A DNA stretch of 64,000 nucleotides from Mycolicibacterium alvei (GTDB taxonomy: Bacteria > Actinomycetota > Actinomycetes > Mycobacteriales > Mycobacteriaceae). How positions within the stretch are numbered: position 1 is the stretch's first letter; each line of letters starts with the position of its first letter. Of the stretch, positions 8,676-17,520 are shown in pieces. Position numbers and translations under genes: made by a program. Under the pieces are notes generated by a model. That model was not told the DNA's origin. It did no database searches and was given only the letters and a program-made list of their open reading frames with translations. The stretch lies in NCBI RefSeq assembly GCF_010727325.1, contig NZ_AP022565.1, positions 4,402,001 to 4,466,000 of the forward strand, written 5' to 3'.

Positions 8676-9785
8676 ATGGGTGTGGAACGCGACAGTAGCC
8701 CGTACGGGTCGCAGACATTGCTCGGACCGGGTTGGCCGAGTGTCGACGAGGAGCAGTTGACTGCGGCAGCGACGTCGTATCAGAAGATCGCCGCCAAGAT
8801 CAGTGGCACCGTCGTTCCGCAACAGACCAGCCAGCTTTCGAAGCTGCAGGGTACGTGGGAAGGTGGCGCATCGTTGGCTGCCTCGGGTGAGGCGACCACG
8901 ATGATCGGTGGTCACGAGGCCAATGGCCTACAGGCGCAGGCCATCTCCACGGCGTTGATGAAAATGGCTGCGACCGTGGCGGAGACCAAGACGATCGTGA
9001 ATGCGGCCGCCCAAGAGGTTCAGCACGAAGTGGAGATCATCCAAGCAGCGGGGGCGTTCTTCGGAAACGCGCAGCAACTGATCGAGAGCCGGGTCAAGGC
9101 GGGGTTGGCGCAGAACACCGCGACGGTCTCGGCTGCCTCCGCGCAGATGGCGGACAGCCTGAGCACGATTGCCAACCTTCCGCAGGTCGGCACCCCGCCG
9201 ACGGCCCAGGCGCAGCAGGCTGCCGAAAAGGGTGCCGATTCGATGATGCAGCTGATCAGCCAGCTGCCACAGATGCTCGGCCAGATCCCGCAGATGGCCG
9301 GCCAGATCCCGCAGCAGCTCTCCCAACCGCTACAGCAGTTGTCGCAGCCCCTGCAGCAGCTGACCTCGATGTTGGGTTCGGGCGGCAAGGGCACGGGTGG
9401 TGGGGCCAGTCCGTTCTCGGCGTTCTCGAACCATCCGGCAGCCGGCGGCTCCGGTCCCAGCGGTGGTGCAGGCATGGTCAAGGCCGCGGGTCTGCCAGGG
9501 GGCTCGGGTGGCGGCAGCCCGCAGACGCCGTTGCTGGCCAAGATGGTGGGCGGTGGCAGTACCGCACCGGTCTCGGTCGATCCCGGTGCCAGCGCCGCCG
9601 TGGTCGGCGGTGTCGCTCCGGTGGCAGCGGCCAATGCGGCGGGCGGCGGCATGGGCGGCGGCATGGGCATGATGGGCGGCGGCCAACGGGGCGGTGGCGG
9701 CGGAGGCACCGCGACCGGGCTGGCGGTCCCGGCTCCTTTGGAACACGACACGGGGGATGGTGACGATGACTATGACGATTGGTGA
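8676..9785 (+). CDS. ESX-type secreted protein, EspB/PPE-like with Gly-rich tail
   Basis: The 369-residue protein has an alpha-helical first half (residues ~25-165) with a WxG motif at 61-63 (WEG), as in the helix-turn-helix of WXG100, PPE and EspB proteins. It continues with a Gln/Pro repeat zone (QIPQ, QPLQQLSQPLQQL) at about 200-230, a long Gly/Ala/Met-rich linker and an acidic tail. No Sec signal or membrane segment is seen, which fits type VII secretion. AAGGGGGG (8661-8668) precedes the ATG. It lies where PPE63 sits in M. tuberculosis, between ltp2 and the kstD group. The next gene is a likely partner. Assignment to a specific ESX system is not possible. Confidence 0.7.
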   Translation: MGVERDSSPYGSQTLLGPGWPSVDEEQLTAAATSYQKIAAKISGTVVPQQTSQLSKLQGTWEGGASLAASGEATTMIGGHEANGLQAQAISTALMKMAATVAETKTIVNAAAQEVQHEVEIIQAAGAFFGNAQQLIESRVKAGLAQNTATVSAASAQMADSLSTIANLPQVGTPPTAQAQQAAEKGADSMMQLISQLPQMLGQIPQMAGQIPQQLSQPLQQLSQPLQQLTSMLGSGGKGTGGGASPFSAFSNHPAAGGSGPSGGAGMVKAAGLPGGSGGGSPQTPLLAKMVGGGSTAPVSVDPGASAAVVGGVAPVAAANAAGGGMGGGMGMMGGGQRGGGGGGTATGLAVPAPLEHDTGDGDDDYDDW

Positions 9786-9812
9786 TCGGTCTCGACGAGA
9801 AGGGGGTAACCG

Positions 9813-10610
9813 GTGAATTCACCGATGTCGATGGGCGGGATGCTCAACTGGGATCCCGCGTCGTTGACCCTCCCCGACATGCCGTCGATTCAGCCCGGTG
9901 AGGATGCGATGAGCATGACCATCGCCGGGATCGTGCCTACCCTGGCGGCCTCGCTGAGCACGAATGTGACGGCGTTGTCGGCCAAGGAAAACATGTTCAA
10001 CGCCAAGCTTTCGGATGCCCAGGGCGCTTACGAGAAGGCCGACGAGTCCGGTGGTCAGGGTGTCGGTCAGCTCAGCCAGATGATGGGCCAACTTGGGCAG
10101 ATGGGCCAGATGGCCAGTGCGCCCACCCAGGCCATGGGGCAGATGGGCGGACAGTTCGGTTCCTTGATGGAGCCGCTGATGAAAGCCATGGAGGGCGCCA
10201 AGGGCGGCGGCTCGGAGAACGGCGGCGGGCCAGGTGCCGGTCAGGCCGGTGGTCCGGGTGGTCCCGGTGGCCCGAATCCGCAGCAGCAGCAGGCCGAACG
10301 CGAGGCCGAGCTCAACGATCGGGACAAGCAGCAGGACGATCGCGAGACGGCGCAGAACGATCGCGACGCTGCGCAGGATCACCGTGAAGCCGGCCTGGAT
10401 GCGCGGGAGTCGCAGATGAGCGCCCCATCGGGTGGGGCGGCGTCGGCGGCTCCGCATTCGTCGCCTCCGGTGCAGCACTCGGCACCGCCCGCTTCGTCCG
10501 CACCGCCTGCCGCTGCACCCGCCCCGAGTCAGCCGGCTCCCGGCCCGGTTCCGGTGGCACCGGAGGCCCCGCGCCATTCCGGCGGGGACGATCTGTGGAA
10601 GCGGATGTAG
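9813..10610 (+). CDS. ESX-type secreted protein with YxxxD signal, partner of the preceding gene
   Basis: The 265-residue protein begins with a helical segment (about residues 36-78) ending in YEKAD at 73-77, which is the YxxxD/E signal of type VII substrates. This is followed by Met/Gln/Gly repeats, a Gly-rich linker, a charged block of short DRxxAQ-like repeats (about 160-200) that may form a helix, and a Pro/Ala/Ser-rich tail. It starts with GTG preceded by AGAAGGGGG (9798-9806) and lies 27 bases after the WxG protein. A WxG protein and a YxxxD protein encoded side by side suggest a secreted heterodimer, although the order is the reverse of a usual PE-PPE pair. Confidence 0.68.
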   Translation: MNSPMSMGGMLNWDPASLTLPDMPSIQPGEDAMSMTIAGIVPTLAASLSTNVTALSAKENMFNAKLSDAQGAYEKADESGGQGVGQLSQMMGQLGQMGQMASAPTQAMGQMGGQFGSLMEPLMKAMEGAKGGGSENGGGPGAGQAGGPGGPGGPNPQQQQAEREAELNDRDKQQDDRETAQNDRDAAQDHREAGLDARESQMSAPSGGAASAAPHSSPPVQHSAPPASSAPPAAAPAPSQPAPGPVPVAPEAPRHSGGDDLWKRM

Positions 10611-10713
10611 CTGTATTGCGCACGAAGAACGCCCGTCGGTGTGAACCGGCGCCCGCTGCGCGTTCTCGGGGGGTCGTGCCCGGTCCCGTCCGCGCCACGC
10701 TCCGGCATCCAAT

Positions 10714-10841
10714 GTCACGCCAGAGTGGCTGCCGAGCCCGACAGTCACGCCAGAGTGACACGGGGCTTGGTCGCCTCTAGCGGCGGGCATCCAATGTCAC
10801 GCCAGAGTGGCCGCCGAGCGCGCCAGCCACGCTAGTGGGAC
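10714..10841. repeat. Cluster of three copies of a 16-base palindrome arm
   Basis: The arm GTCACGCCAGAGTGGC occurs at 10714-10729 and 10796-10811, with a close copy at 10744-10760. The copy at 10796 has a degenerate inverted partner at about 10826-10841. That partner runs into the 3' end of the DUF559 gene and contains its stop codon. The same arm appears as a perfect hairpin on the far side of that gene. No open reading frame of note lies in this gap. Confidence 0.75.
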
Positions 10842-11674
10842 ACTCGGCAGGCGCGCGCGGCATTGACGCGGCGCAGGATGTCGGCTTTGCGTTGACCGGC
10901 GGCGATCCGCACGTTGATCCAGCCCTGCCGCTGGATGCGCTCTGCCCGCCGCAGATCCCAGTTGTACCTCCAGCTGCTCGCTCGGTGCTCTTCGCCGTCG
11001 TACTCGGCGGCGACTTTGATGTCCTCCCAGCCCATGTCGAGATACGCAAATGGATCGCCTGGGCCGTCGTAAACCGGGATCTGGGTCTGCGGTCGAGGCA
11101 GGCCGCCATCGATGAGTATCAGCCGCAGCCACGTTTCCTGGGGTGATTGCCCACCGCCGTCCATCAAATCCAAGGCTGTGCGGGCGCGCTGAATTCCTCG
11201 ACGCCGGGCGTATCGCTGTATCAACAGCTCTACGTCGGCAGCTTTGACGTCGGTTGCGCGGGCCAGCGCAAGCGCAGACACTGCGTCGTCGCGCGGATAC
11301 CAACTACCGATATCTAGCGCGGTGCGGGCGACGGAGGTGACCGGAATCTCGTCGACCCAGATGATCTCGTCGTCTGAGATCTCTTCGGTCCGAACATGCA
11401 GGCCCGCAAGAGGATTGCGGTTGGAATGGATCATTTCCAGCGGGGCTTCGGCGTCAACCCATTGCGCGCCGTGAACAGCTGCTGCCGAGTTTCCGGCCAC
11501 GATCCCGCGGCGTCGAGACCACAACCAGCCGGCCTTGGCTCGCACAAGCGGTGTGAGTTCGGTGCCCGGGCTTACGTACACGTCCCGGAATACCCTCGTG
11601 TATCTGGTGCGGAGTGCGCTCTTGCGTAGTTCGCCGTTGGCCACGGCTGCACTGCCGACGAATGGATCCCCCAT
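10832..11674 (-). CDS. DUF559 endonuclease-like protein with AbiEi-like N-terminus
   Basis: The 280-residue protein belongs to a family frequent in mycobacteria. The N-terminal ~170 residues resemble AbiEi-type antitoxin or transcription-factor proteins (RYTRVFRDVYV, ARTALDIGSW). The C-terminal ~90 residues look like a restriction-endonuclease-fold DUF559 domain, with SPQETWLRLIL, YLDMGWEDIKVAAEYDGEEH and a basic end; the Glu and Asp-x-x-Glu-Tyr-Asp-Gly residues are in place for metal binding. It is probably a nucleic-acid-binding protein, but the role is unknown. It stands alone on the minus strand among plus-strand genes and is flanked on both sides by copies of a short palindromic repeat. 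Confidence 0.75.
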   Translation of the reverse strand: MGDPFVGSAAVANGELRKSALRTRYTRVFRDVYVSPGTELTPLVRAKAGWLWSRRRGIVAGNSAAAVHGAQWVDAEAPLEMIHSNRNPLAGLHVRTEEISDDEIIWVDEIPVTSVARTALDIGSWYPRDDAVSALALARATDVKAADVELLIQRYARRRGIQRARTALDLMDGGGQSPQETWLRLILIDGGLPRPQTQIPVYDGPGDPFAYLDMGWEDIKVAAEYDGEEHRASSWRYNWDLRRAERIQRQGWINVRIAAGQRKADILRRVNAARACRVSH

Positions 11675-11830
11675 GGCGAGAAAGTCTGCAGCGCAATGCC
11701 ATATCCGTCACGTCGGTTATCCACAGGCGCTGGCGTGACACTCGTTGTCCACAGCCACGCTGCGGTGAAAGATGACGGCGCGCAGGGTCTGTGCTATCGG
11801 CGTTGGTGCCAACCGCCAGGCACTCACTTC

Positions 11831-11876
11831 GTCACGCCAGAGTGGCCGTCGACGTCGGAAGCCACTCTGGCGTGAC
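11831..11876. repeat. Perfect 16-bp inverted repeat (hairpin)
   Basis: GTCACGCCAGAGTGGC at 11831-11846 and its exact reverse complement at 11861-11876 are separated by 14 bases that themselves contain GTCGAC. This is the most complete copy of the family seen at 10714-10841. It lies in the 337-base gap between the DUF559 start and the end of the MaoC hydratase gene and could also act as a transcript end. Confidence 0.85.
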
Positions 11877-11925
11877 AAAGCCAGGAGCCGCCAAAGCAAT
11901 TGCCGCCCAATAGCCCCCCAATGCA

Positions 11926-11965
11926 ACGCTGGAGTGGCCGTCGAGGTCGACAGCCACTCCAGCGT
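11926..11965. repeat. 13-bp inverted repeat, variant of the same hairpin family
   Basis: ACGCTGGAGTGGC (11926-11938) pairs with GCCACTCCAGCGT (11953-11965). The arms differ from the neighbouring copy by compensated bases on both sides, so pairing is kept. The right side continues as GTGAC, as in the other copy. It is 46 bases from the MaoC hydratase stop and may serve as the terminator of the kstD transcript. Confidence 0.8.
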
Positions 11966-12011
11966 GACAAAGCGGGTGGTGAAAAGCAGGTAGAGCGGGT
12001 GCAGAAGTAGG

Positions 12012-12872
12012 TCAGGCCGGGACTAGCTCCACCCCGGACAGCACGACGGCGTTGTCGCGGCTCGGTGCCGTGAGCACGCCGATGAACTTGCCGTCTTCCT
12101 TCCAGATGTTGGCCTGCAGCGTCTCACCGGGGAACACCACGCCGGCGAACCGGGCGCCGTAGGAAGCCACCTGGGAGACGTCGCCGTCGAGCAGGTTGTC
12201 GACGATGGCCTTGCAGCCGATGCCGTAGGTGCACAGCCCGTGCAGGATCGGCCGGTCGAAACCGGCGGCCTTGGCGAAGGCTGGGTCGGAGTGCAGCGGG
12301 TTGCGGTCTCCGCACAGTCGGTACAGCAGCGCCTGCTGCGGCAGCGTCGGCAACGAGATCTCGATGTCGGGGGCGCGATCGGGCAGTTCGGACGAGGTGG
12401 CCGGGCCGCGCTCGCCGCCGAAACCGCCTTCGCCACGGGCGAAGATCGACCGCTTGGTGGTCCACAGGACTTTGCCGGATTCATCGGTCACCGTGGTTTC
12501 GCTGACGATGACGGCGGCCTTGCCCTTGTCCCAGATCTCGGTGAAGCGCTGCTTGGACGACGCAGTGCCACTCGTCGGGATCGGGCCGGGCACGCTGACC
12601 GCTTCACTGGCGTGCAGGACCTTGGACAGCTCGATGTCGATGCCGGGGAACTGCACCGTCGGCGCCTCGGTCATGTGGAAGCTGACGCCGACGTTGCCGA
12701 AGGTCGGGAGCACCTGGGGAGTGTTGTCGGTCAGGTAGCGCAGTTCGCGCTCATCCATCGGATCGGCGCCGGCACCCAGGCCGAGGTGGTACAGCTGGAT
12801 GTCGCTACTGGTCCAGGAGAATTCGATGGGCTCCAGGTCAGCGGCGAGTGCCTTTTCGACATCGATTGGCAT
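12012..12872 (-). CDS. hsd4B: MaoC-like 2-enoyl-CoA hydratase (Rv3538, hsd4B/ChsH3 type)
   Basis: This 286-residue protein has the double hot-dog MaoC layout and the same length as M. tuberculosis Rv3538, annotated hsd4B and, as I recall, described as ChsH3. The C-terminal half carries the hydratase motif: LYRLCGDRNPLHSDPAFAKAAGF with catalytic Asp and His, then RPILHGLCTYG. It acts on steroid side-chain enoyl-CoA esters during beta-oxidation. The ATG at 12872 lies one base after the kstD stop, so the two genes form a coupled minus-strand operon. The operon is likely repressed by KstR through the site upstream of kstD. Confidence 0.9.
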   Translation of the reverse strand: MPIDVEKALAADLEPIEFSWTSSDIQLYHLGLGAGADPMDERELRYLTDNTPQVLPTFGNVGVSFHMTEAPTVQFPGIDIELSKVLHASEAVSVPGPIPTSGTASSKQRFTEIWDKGKAAVIVSETTVTDESGKVLWTTKRSIFARGEGGFGGERGPATSSELPDRAPDIEISLPTLPQQALLYRLCGDRNPLHSDPAFAKAAGFDRPILHGLCTYGIGCKAIVDNLLDGDVSQVASYGARFAGVVFPGETLQANIWKEDGKFIGVLTAPSRDNAVVLSGVELVPA

Positions 12873-12873
12873 A

Positions 12874-14559
12874 TCAGCCCTTTCCAGCCGCAGCGATATC
12901 GAGCGCCGCGAGGTATCCGAAGGTCATGGCGGGACCAATGGTGCCGCCCGGGCCGGGGTAGGTGTGACCCATCACCGGTGAGCTGACGTTACCTGCGGCA
13001 TAGAGACCCTCGATCACGGAGTCGTCGTCGCGCAGCACCCGGCCGACGAGGTCGGTGCGGACACCGCCCTTGGTACCCAGGTCACCCGGCACCATCTTGG
13101 CCGCGTAGAACGGGCCGTGCTTGATCTCACCGAGGTTGGGGTTGGGCTTGTTCGTCGGATCGCCGTAGTAGCGGTCGTAGGCGCTCTCGCCGCGGTGGAA
13201 GTCCTCATCCACCCCCGAACGGGCGAAGCCGTTGAACCGGTCGATGGTCGCGCCGAACGCGTCGACGGGCAGCCCGGTCTTGGCGGCCAGCTCCTCGAGG
13301 GTGTCGGCCTTGACGATGACGCCGGATTCCAGCCACTTCTTCGGAATGCGCTGTCCAGGTTGCAGACCCGCGAAGATGAAGCGGTCGCGGTACTGCTGGT
13401 CGAAGATGAGCCAGGCCGGGATGTTCTCGCCGGGGCCCGCGCCCTGGCCGTATTCGCCGCCGTACATGTGGTGGCAGGCCTCGACATAGGGCATCGACTC
13501 GTTCATGAACCGCTTGCCGGCCATGTTGACGATGATCGAGCCGGGAGAGTTGCGCTCGGACAGGGCGAACCACGGTGAATCAACCAGTGGGACCGTCGGG
13601 CCCCACCACGAATCCTCCATGAATTCGAGTGCAGCGCCCTGCTTTTCGGCAGCCAGGATGCCGTCGCCGGTGTTGGCCACCGCGCCCACTGTCCACTCGG
13701 TGGTGATCGGTGCGCGCTGGTACTTCACCCGCATCTGCTCGTTGTGCTCGAATCCGCCCGAGCCCAGGATCACGCCGCGGCGCGCCCGGATCAGTTGCGG
13801 TTCAGCGGAAGGGTCGCGGGGATCGACGACGTAGACGCCGCGGACGACGCCGTCCTCGACGTAGAGATCGGTCAGCGCGGTGTTCAACTCGACCGGGACG
13901 CCGGCCTGCTGCAGGCCGATGCGCAGCGGGGCGATCAGCGCACGGCCCATGCCGACCAGGTTCTTGCCGGTGGCGTTGGCCCAGACGGAGCGGACGCCGA
14001 CCTTGAGGCTGCGCAGCACGCCGCGGGGATGACGCTTGAGCTGGTTGAGCCGGACATAGTCCTGCTGCATGACCACCATGTTCATCGGCACCTTGCCGTA
14101 GGGCGGCTCCAGCCCCTTCTCGTCAACACCGAGCTTCTTGGCGTTGAACGGCTTGGGCTCCACCGAGCGGCCGGTGGGCTTGCCGCCCGGCGTCTCGGGG
14201 TAGTAGTCGGAGTACCCGGGTACCCAGCACAGCTTGAGTGGAGAGTTCTTCAGGACGAACGACAGCATCTCCGGCGAGCGGTCGAGGTAGGTGTCGATCT
14301 TCTCTGCGGGCACCACGTCGCCGATGATTTTGTGCAGGTAGGTGCGGGCGGCCTCGGGAGTGTCTTTGACGCCGTCACGCTTGAGAATCTCGTTGTTCGG
14401 GATCCACACCCCACCACCTGACCGCGCAGTGGAACCTCCATAGTGCGGCGCCTTCTCGACGACTACTGTCGAGAGGCCGTTATGGGCTGCGGTGAGGGCG
14501 GCGACCATGCCGGCAGCGCCGCTGCCGACCACGACAACGTCGTACTCCTGTCCAGTCAT
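12874..14559 (-). CDS. kstD: 3-ketosteroid delta-1-dehydrogenase
   Basis: KstD introduces the 1,2 double bond into ring A of 3-ketosteroids, the step that with KshAB leads to ring B opening. The protein from the ATG at 14559 is 561 residues, close to the 563 of M. tuberculosis. Starts further upstream would read through the operator and are rejected. The FAD dinucleotide fold is seen at residues ~6-36 (DVVVVGSGAAGM ... VVVEK). The C-terminal flavin segment ends in SPVMGHTYPGPGGTIGPAMTFGYLAA. Only one base separates the KstR motif from the start codon, so the transcript is probably leaderless or nearly so. The MaoC hydratase gene follows after one base. Confidence 0.95.
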   Translation of the reverse strand: MTGQEYDVVVVGSGAAGMVAALTAAHNGLSTVVVEKAPHYGGSTARSGGGVWIPNNEILKRDGVKDTPEAARTYLHKIIGDVVPAEKIDTYLDRSPEMLSFVLKNSPLKLCWVPGYSDYYPETPGGKPTGRSVEPKPFNAKKLGVDEKGLEPPYGKVPMNMVVMQQDYVRLNQLKRHPRGVLRSLKVGVRSVWANATGKNLVGMGRALIAPLRIGLQQAGVPVELNTALTDLYVEDGVVRGVYVVDPRDPSAEPQLIRARRGVILGSGGFEHNEQMRVKYQRAPITTEWTVGAVANTGDGILAAEKQGAALEFMEDSWWGPTVPLVDSPWFALSERNSPGSIIVNMAGKRFMNESMPYVEACHHMYGGEYGQGAGPGENIPAWLIFDQQYRDRFIFAGLQPGQRIPKKWLESGVIVKADTLEELAAKTGLPVDAFGATIDRFNGFARSGVDEDFHRGESAYDRYYGDPTNKPNPNLGEIKHGPFYAAKMVPGDLGTKGGVRTDLVGRVLRDDDSVIEGLYAAGNVSSPVMGHTYPGPGGTIGPAMTFGYLAALDIAAAGKG

Positions 14560-14560
14560 G

Positions 14561-14574
14561 TAGAACACGTTATA
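14561..14574. promoter_or_regulatory. KstR operator between kstD and hsaE
   Basis: TAGAACACGTTATA matches all fixed positions of TnnAACnnGTTnnA. It lies one base upstream of the kstD start codon on the minus strand and 58 bases upstream of hsaE on the plus strand, so a single site can control both directions. The same divergent gene pair carries a KstR site in M. tuberculosis. Confidence 0.85.
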
Positions 14575-14632
14575 GAATTGACCGGCAATCCAACAACCGC
14601 CCCGGTCAAAGAAGTGAGGGGAATTCACCAGA

Positions 14633-15418
14633 ATGCTTAGTGACGTGGTACGAGCCCAGTTGGCCGCCGACCTGGCCGAGGCCGAGCGCAGCCGGGTACC
14701 GATGACCCCGTTGACCGACGGCAATCCCGACATCGATGTGGTTGATGCCTATGAGATCCAGCTGATCAACATCCGTCAGCGGGTCGCCGAGGGCGCCCGC
14801 ATCGTCGGCCACAAGGTCGGACTGTCCAGCAAGGCGATGCAGGACATGATGGGTGTCGACGAGCCGGACTACGGCCACCTCCTCGACGAGATGCAGATCC
14901 ACGAGGACAAGCCGGTCAAGTCGTCGAACTACCTGTACCCGCGTGTTGAGGTGGAGCTCGCGTTCATTCTGGCCCACGACCTGCCGGGAGCGGGTTGCAC
15001 CGAGGAAGACGTGCTCGCCGCCACGGCCGCCCTCGCGCCGGCGATCGAGTTGATCGACACCCGCATCACCAACTGGCAGATCAAGTTGTGCGACACGATC
15101 GCCGACAACGCCAGCAGTGCCGGATGGGTGCTCGGGGAGGCGCGGGTCTCGCCCAAGGACATCGAGGTCAGCAATATCGACGCAGTGTTGACCAACCGGG
15201 GTGAGTTCGTAGCCCAGGGGAACAGTGAGGCGGTGCTGGGCAATCCGGTCACCGCGGTGGCCTGGCTGGCCCGCAAGGTGGAGAGCTTCGGGGTGCGGTT
15301 GGAGGCCGGTGACATCGTGTTGCCGGGGGCGTTCATGCGTGCGATAGATGCACCTCCGGGCAGCGATTTCGTCGCTGAGTTCGCCGGGTTAGGTTCAGTA
15401 AGACTGAGTTTCGAATAA
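14633..15418 (+). CDS. hsaE: 2-hydroxyhexa-2,4-dienoate hydratase HsaE
   Basis: HsaE hydrates the 2-hydroxyhexadienoate released by HsaD from the steroid A/B rings to 4-hydroxy-2-oxohexanoate. The 261-residue length equals Rv3536c. The fumarylacetoacetate-hydrolase-like fold shows GHKVGLSS, the metal-binding region around VEVELAFIL, and [17 protein letters not shown] (14616-14621) precedes the ATG. It is the first gene of hsaE-hsaG-hsaF; its TAA overlaps the AAGGAG ribosome site of hsaG. Confidence 0.94.
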   Translation: MLSDVVRAQLAADLAEAERSRVPMTPLTDGNPDIDVVDAYEIQLINIRQRVAEGARIVGHKVGLSSKAMQDMMGVDEPDYGHLLDEMQIHEDKPVKSSNYLYPRVEVELAFILAHDLPGAGCTEEDVLAATAALAPAIELIDTRITNWQIKLCDTIADNASSAGWVLGEARVSPKDIEVSNIDAVLTNRGEFVAQGNSEAVLGNPVTAVAWLARKVESFGVRLEAGDIVLPGAFMRAIDAPPGSDFVAEFAGLGSVRLSFE

Positions 15419-15429
15419 GGAGCCGCGCT

Positions 15430-16347
15430 ATGGCTGATAAAGCATCAGTTGCCATCGTCGGGTCGGGCAACATCAGCACCGACCTGCTGTACAAGTTGCT
15501 GCGTTCGGAGTGGCTCGAGCCGCGCTGGATGATCGGCATCGATCCAGAGTCCGAGGGTCTGGCCCGCGCCCGCAAGCTGGGTTTGGAGACCAGCCATGAG
15601 GGTGTGGACTGGCTGCTCGCCCTGGACGAGAAGCCGGACATGGTGTTCGAGGCCACCAGTGCCTACGTGCACCGGGACGCTGCGCCGCGCTACGTCGAGG
15701 CCGGCATCCGGGCGATCGACCTGACCCCGGCCGCCGTCGGCCCCGGCGTGATCCCGCCGGCCAACCTGCGCGCGCACCTCGACGCCCCCAACGTCAACAT
15801 GGTCACCTGCGGTGGCCAGGCCACCATCCCGATGGTGTACGCGGTGAGCCGCGTGGTGGACGTGCCCTACGCCGAGATCGTGGCTTCGGTGTCGTCGGCT
15901 TCGGCCGGTCCGGGCACTCGCGCCAACATCGACGAGTTCACCAAGACCACCAGCGCCGGTGTGCGCGACATCGGTGGGGCCCGCGACGGCAAGGCGATCA
16001 TCATCCTCAACCCGGCCGAGCCGCCGATGATCATGCGCGACACGATCTTCTGCGCCATCCCGGAGGATGCCGACCACGCGGCCATCACCGCCTCGATCAA
16101 GGAGGTGGTGGCCGAGGTGCAGACCTATGTGCCGGGCTACCGCCTGCTCAACGAACCGCAGTTCGACGAGCCGTCGGTGGTCAACGGCGGACAACACCTG
16201 GTCACGATCTTCGTGGAGGTGGAGGGTGCGGGTGACTACCTGCCGCCCTACGCTGGAAATCTGGACATCATGACCGCGGCCGCCACCAAGGTCGGCGAGG
16301 AAATCGCGAAAGAGTCGCTGGCGGTCTCGGGAGGTGCGCAAGCATGA
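15430..16347 (+). CDS. hsaG: Acylating propanal/acetaldehyde dehydrogenase HsaG
   Basis: HsaG converts the propionaldehyde made by HsaF to propionyl-CoA with NAD+ and CoA. The 305-residue protein has the N-terminal Rossmann motif [14 protein letters not shown] and the catalytic Cys at about residue 127 in [12 protein letters not shown]. It forms a channelling complex with HsaF in M. tuberculosis. AAGGAG (15417-15422) precedes the ATG. Its stop overlaps the hsaF start as ATGA, which fits the one-to-one complex. Confidence 0.95.
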   Translation: MADKASVAIVGSGNISTDLLYKLLRSEWLEPRWMIGIDPESEGLARARKLGLETSHEGVDWLLALDEKPDMVFEATSAYVHRDAAPRYVEAGIRAIDLTPAAVGPGVIPPANLRAHLDAPNVNMVTCGGQATIPMVYAVSRVVDVPYAEIVASVSSASAGPGTRANIDEFTKTTSAGVRDIGGARDGKAIIILNPAEPPMIMRDTIFCAIPEDADHAAITASIKEVVAEVQTYVPGYRLLNEPQFDEPSVVNGGQHLVTIFVEVEGAGDYLPPYAGNLDIMTAAATKVGEEIAKESLAVSGGAQA

Positions 16348-17396
16348 GTGACATTTTCTTCAACCCGGTGTGGGACGTCCGGATGACCGACACGTCGTTG
16401 CGTGACGGGTCGCACCACAAGCGGCACCAGTTCACCAAGGACGAGGTCGGCGCCATCGTCGCCGCGCTGGACAACGCCGGTGTTCCGGTCATCGAGGTGA
16501 CCCACGGTGATGGTCTGGGCGGATCGAGCTTCAACTACGGGTTCTCCAAGACCCCGGAGCAGGAGCTGATCAAGCTGGCCGCCGAGACGGCCAAGGAAGC
16601 CAAGATCGCCTTCCTGATGCTGCCCGGCGTGGGTACCAAGGAAGACATCAAGGAAGCCCAGAACAACGGTGGCTCGATTTGCCGCATCGCGACCCACTGC
16701 ACCGAGGCCGACGTCTCGATCCAGCACTTCGGGCTGGCCCGTGAGCTGGGCCTGGAGACCGTCGGCTTCCTGATGATGAGCCACACCATCGCCCCGGAGA
16801 AACTGGCCAAGCAGGCCCGCATCATGGCCGATGCCGGCTGCCAGTGCGTGTACGTCGTCGACTCCGCGGGCGCGTTGGTGCTCGAGGGAGTGGCCGATCG
16901 GGTTTCGGCGCTGGTCGCCGAGCTCGGTGACGACGCGCAGGTGGGCTTCCACGGCCACGAGAATCTCGGGCTGGGTGTCGCCAACTCGATCGAGGCCGTG
17001 CGCGCCGGGGCCAAGCAGATCGACGGCTCCTGCCGCCGGTTCGGCGCCGGGGCGGGCAACGCGCCGGTTGAGGCGCTGGTCGGGGTGTTCGACAAGATCG
17101 GCGTCAAGACCGGCATCGACTTCTTCGACATCGCCGACGCCGCCGAAGAGGTTGTTGCCCCGGCGATGCCGGCGGAGTGCCTGCTGGACCGCAACGCCCT
17201 GGTGATGGGGTATGCGGGGGTGTACTCCAGCTTCCTCAAGCACGCGGTGCGCCAGGGCGAACGCTACGGGGTGCCCGCCCACGAGCTGTTGCTCCGGGTG
17301 GGCCAGCGCAAGCTGATCGGTGGTCAGGAAGACCAGCTGATCGACATCGCACTCGAGATCAAGCGCGAACAGGAAGCTGCAGCGGCCAAGGCCTGA
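16344..17396 (+). CDS. hsaF: 4-hydroxy-2-oxohexanoate aldolase HsaF
   Basis: HsaF cleaves 4-hydroxy-2-oxohexanoate to pyruvate and propionaldehyde, which passes to HsaG. The 350-residue protein has the DRE-TIM aldolase signature [17 protein letters not shown] near residue 14, with the Arg and metal-binding Asp, and the metal-binding HGHEN motif near residue 200. The C-terminal helical part that contacts the dehydrogenase is present. It ends the operon; a strong hairpin lies 20 bases after the stop. Confidence 0.95.
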   Translation: MSDIFFNPVWDVRMTDTSLRDGSHHKRHQFTKDEVGAIVAALDNAGVPVIEVTHGDGLGGSSFNYGFSKTPEQELIKLAAETAKEAKIAFLMLPGVGTKEDIKEAQNNGGSICRIATHCTEADVSIQHFGLARELGLETVGFLMMSHTIAPEKLAKQARIMADAGCQCVYVVDSAGALVLEGVADRVSALVAELGDDAQVGFHGHENLGLGVANSIEAVRAGAKQIDGSCRRFGAGAGNAPVEALVGVFDKIGVKTGIDFFDIADAAEEVVAPAMPAECLLDRNALVMGYAGVYSSFLKHAVRQGERYGVPAHELLLRVGQRKLIGGQEDQLIDIALEIKREQEAAAAKA

Positions 17397-17416
17397 CTTC
17401 GTCAGAAACACCGCCG

Positions 17417-17448
17417 CGCTGGGCCTTCCGGGATCGGAGGGCCCAGCG
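17417..17448 (+). terminator. Hairpin terminator after hsaF
   Basis: The arms 17417-17429 and 17436-17448 form a 13-bp stem with one G-T pair and a 6-base loop. CTTTGTG follows shortly after. It separates the sterol operon from the helicase gene that starts 72 bases later. Confidence 0.7.
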
Positions 17449-17520
17449 TGCTTTGTGGGTCCGGTTCTCGACCACCTGGCGCGGTCAGCGCTGTCAGCCG
17501 AGCCCGGCATGATTGGGTCC

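Noticed and set aside
12874..14733. Longer kstD frame starting at 14733
   Set aside because: It would extend through the KstR operator and into hsaE; the ATG at 14559 gives the family length and the FAD motif at the N-terminus.
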